A DNA stretch of 64,000 bases from Maricaulis salignorans (GTDB lineage Bacteria; Pseudomonadota; Alphaproteobacteria; Caulobacterales; Maricaulaceae): the NCBI RefSeq assembly GCF_900103475.1, contig NZ_FNHG01000013.1, positions 23,893 to 87,892 on the forward strand. The letters are read 5' to 3'. A program made the translations under genes and the position numbers. A model generated the notes under the pieces. That model searched no databases. It had not been told where the DNA came from and saw only the letters and a program-made list of their open reading frames with translations. Position 1 is the stretch's first letter, and each line of letters begins with the position of its first letter. Below, one piece after another: positions 63,891 through 64,000 of this stretch.

Positions 63891-64000
63891 TCAGCCTTTT
63901 TCGGCGCGCTTGAGCATCTCCTGCTTCACCTTCTCGGCCAGCTGGATCAGCGTAAAGGGTTTGGGCAGGAAGGAGACTTCCTGTTCTTCCGACAGCGTCT
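63891..64000 (-). CDS. cckA: Hybrid histidine kinase, C-terminal receiver end (CckA-like), partial
   Basis: The visible 36 codons read LSEEQEVSFLPKPFTLIQLA then EKVKQEMLKRAEKG and a stop: the Lys-Pro-Phe and last helix of a receiver domain. In Caulobacter, as I recall, cckA lies near recA and alaS, the same layout as here. CckA controls CtrA by phosphorelay. The symbol rests on position plus the receiver end, since the kinase part is outside the window. Confidence 0.65.
   Translation of the reverse strand, partial: TLSEEQEVSFLPKPFTLIQLAEKVKQEMLKRAEKG

Noticed and set aside
63858..63893. Group II intron domain V (GAGCCGCGTG...TGTGCGGTC)
   Set aside because: The stem pairs poorly, lacks the GAAA loop, overlaps the kinase stop codon and has a better fold as CTCCAGCGGC-GA-GCCGC; no reverse transcriptase is near.

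Overview
The window is a compact, GC-rich bacterial chromosome segment. Gene content and order point to an alphaproteobacterium, most likely of the Caulobacterales/Maricaulales group (Maricaulis/Oceanicaulis-like). The pointers are: a recA gene with the alphaproteobacterial SOS box (GTTC-N7-GTTC); an alaS-recA-(cckA-type hybrid kinase) neighbourhood as I remember it from Caulobacter; the F1-ATPase zeta inhibitor; several TonB receptors; and secreted M28 peptidases. The species assignment is inference, because no rRNA is present.

Layout. 1-2.7 kb: end of an RND efflux operon, its TetR regulator and a nitroreductase. 2.7-8.4 kb: phosphate-selective porin behind a possible Pho box, queF, a divergent Lrp-type regulator and alanine dehydrogenase, a HAD phosphatase and a nitronate monooxygenase. 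8.5-13.1 kb: a Fur-box-controlled siderophore operon (TonB receptor, two small membrane proteins, PepSY membrane protein). 13.2-16.5 kb: an AlkA-like glycosylase, then a DUF2946 protein and a copper-type TonB receptor. 16.8-26.5 kb: a soluble double-PAS chemotaxis transducer, a site-2 protease with CBS domains, a triple repeat beside tRNA-Leu(UAA), a VWA protein, a CinA-like protein, sfsA, a thioesterase and a DesK/NarL-type two-component system. 26.7-33.1 kb: secreted M28 peptidase, map, radC, amidohydrolase, thrC. 34.2-35.5 kb: a REP-associated tyrosine transposase (RAYT) inside an array of palindromes. 35.5-43.1 kb: purB, then purC-purS-purQ-purL with small genes between. 43-49 kb: an MddA-like methyltransferase, second M28 peptidase, YHS protein, bolA-aldo/keto reductase-grxD, DUF427, lipoprotein, rpsD. 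49.4-52.1 kb: an MBOAT plus SGNH-like pair for polymer acylation. 52-57 kb: PLP decarboxylase, trmJ, icd and two small paralogues. 57-64 kb: alaS, a third member of that small family, recA, an MltF-like lytic transglycosylase, a 700-base convergent intergenic region with strong secondary structure, and the 3' end of a cckA-like kinase.

How it works together: most genes are housekeeping (purines, TCA, translation, repair) mixed with nutrient acquisition under visible switches (Pho box, Fur box, TetR-type operators). The least explained pieces are the RAYT/REP array, three members of an unrecognised protein family around alaS-recA, an acyltransferase partner gene with no ordinary start codon, and the structured DNA between the lytic transglycosylase and cckA.
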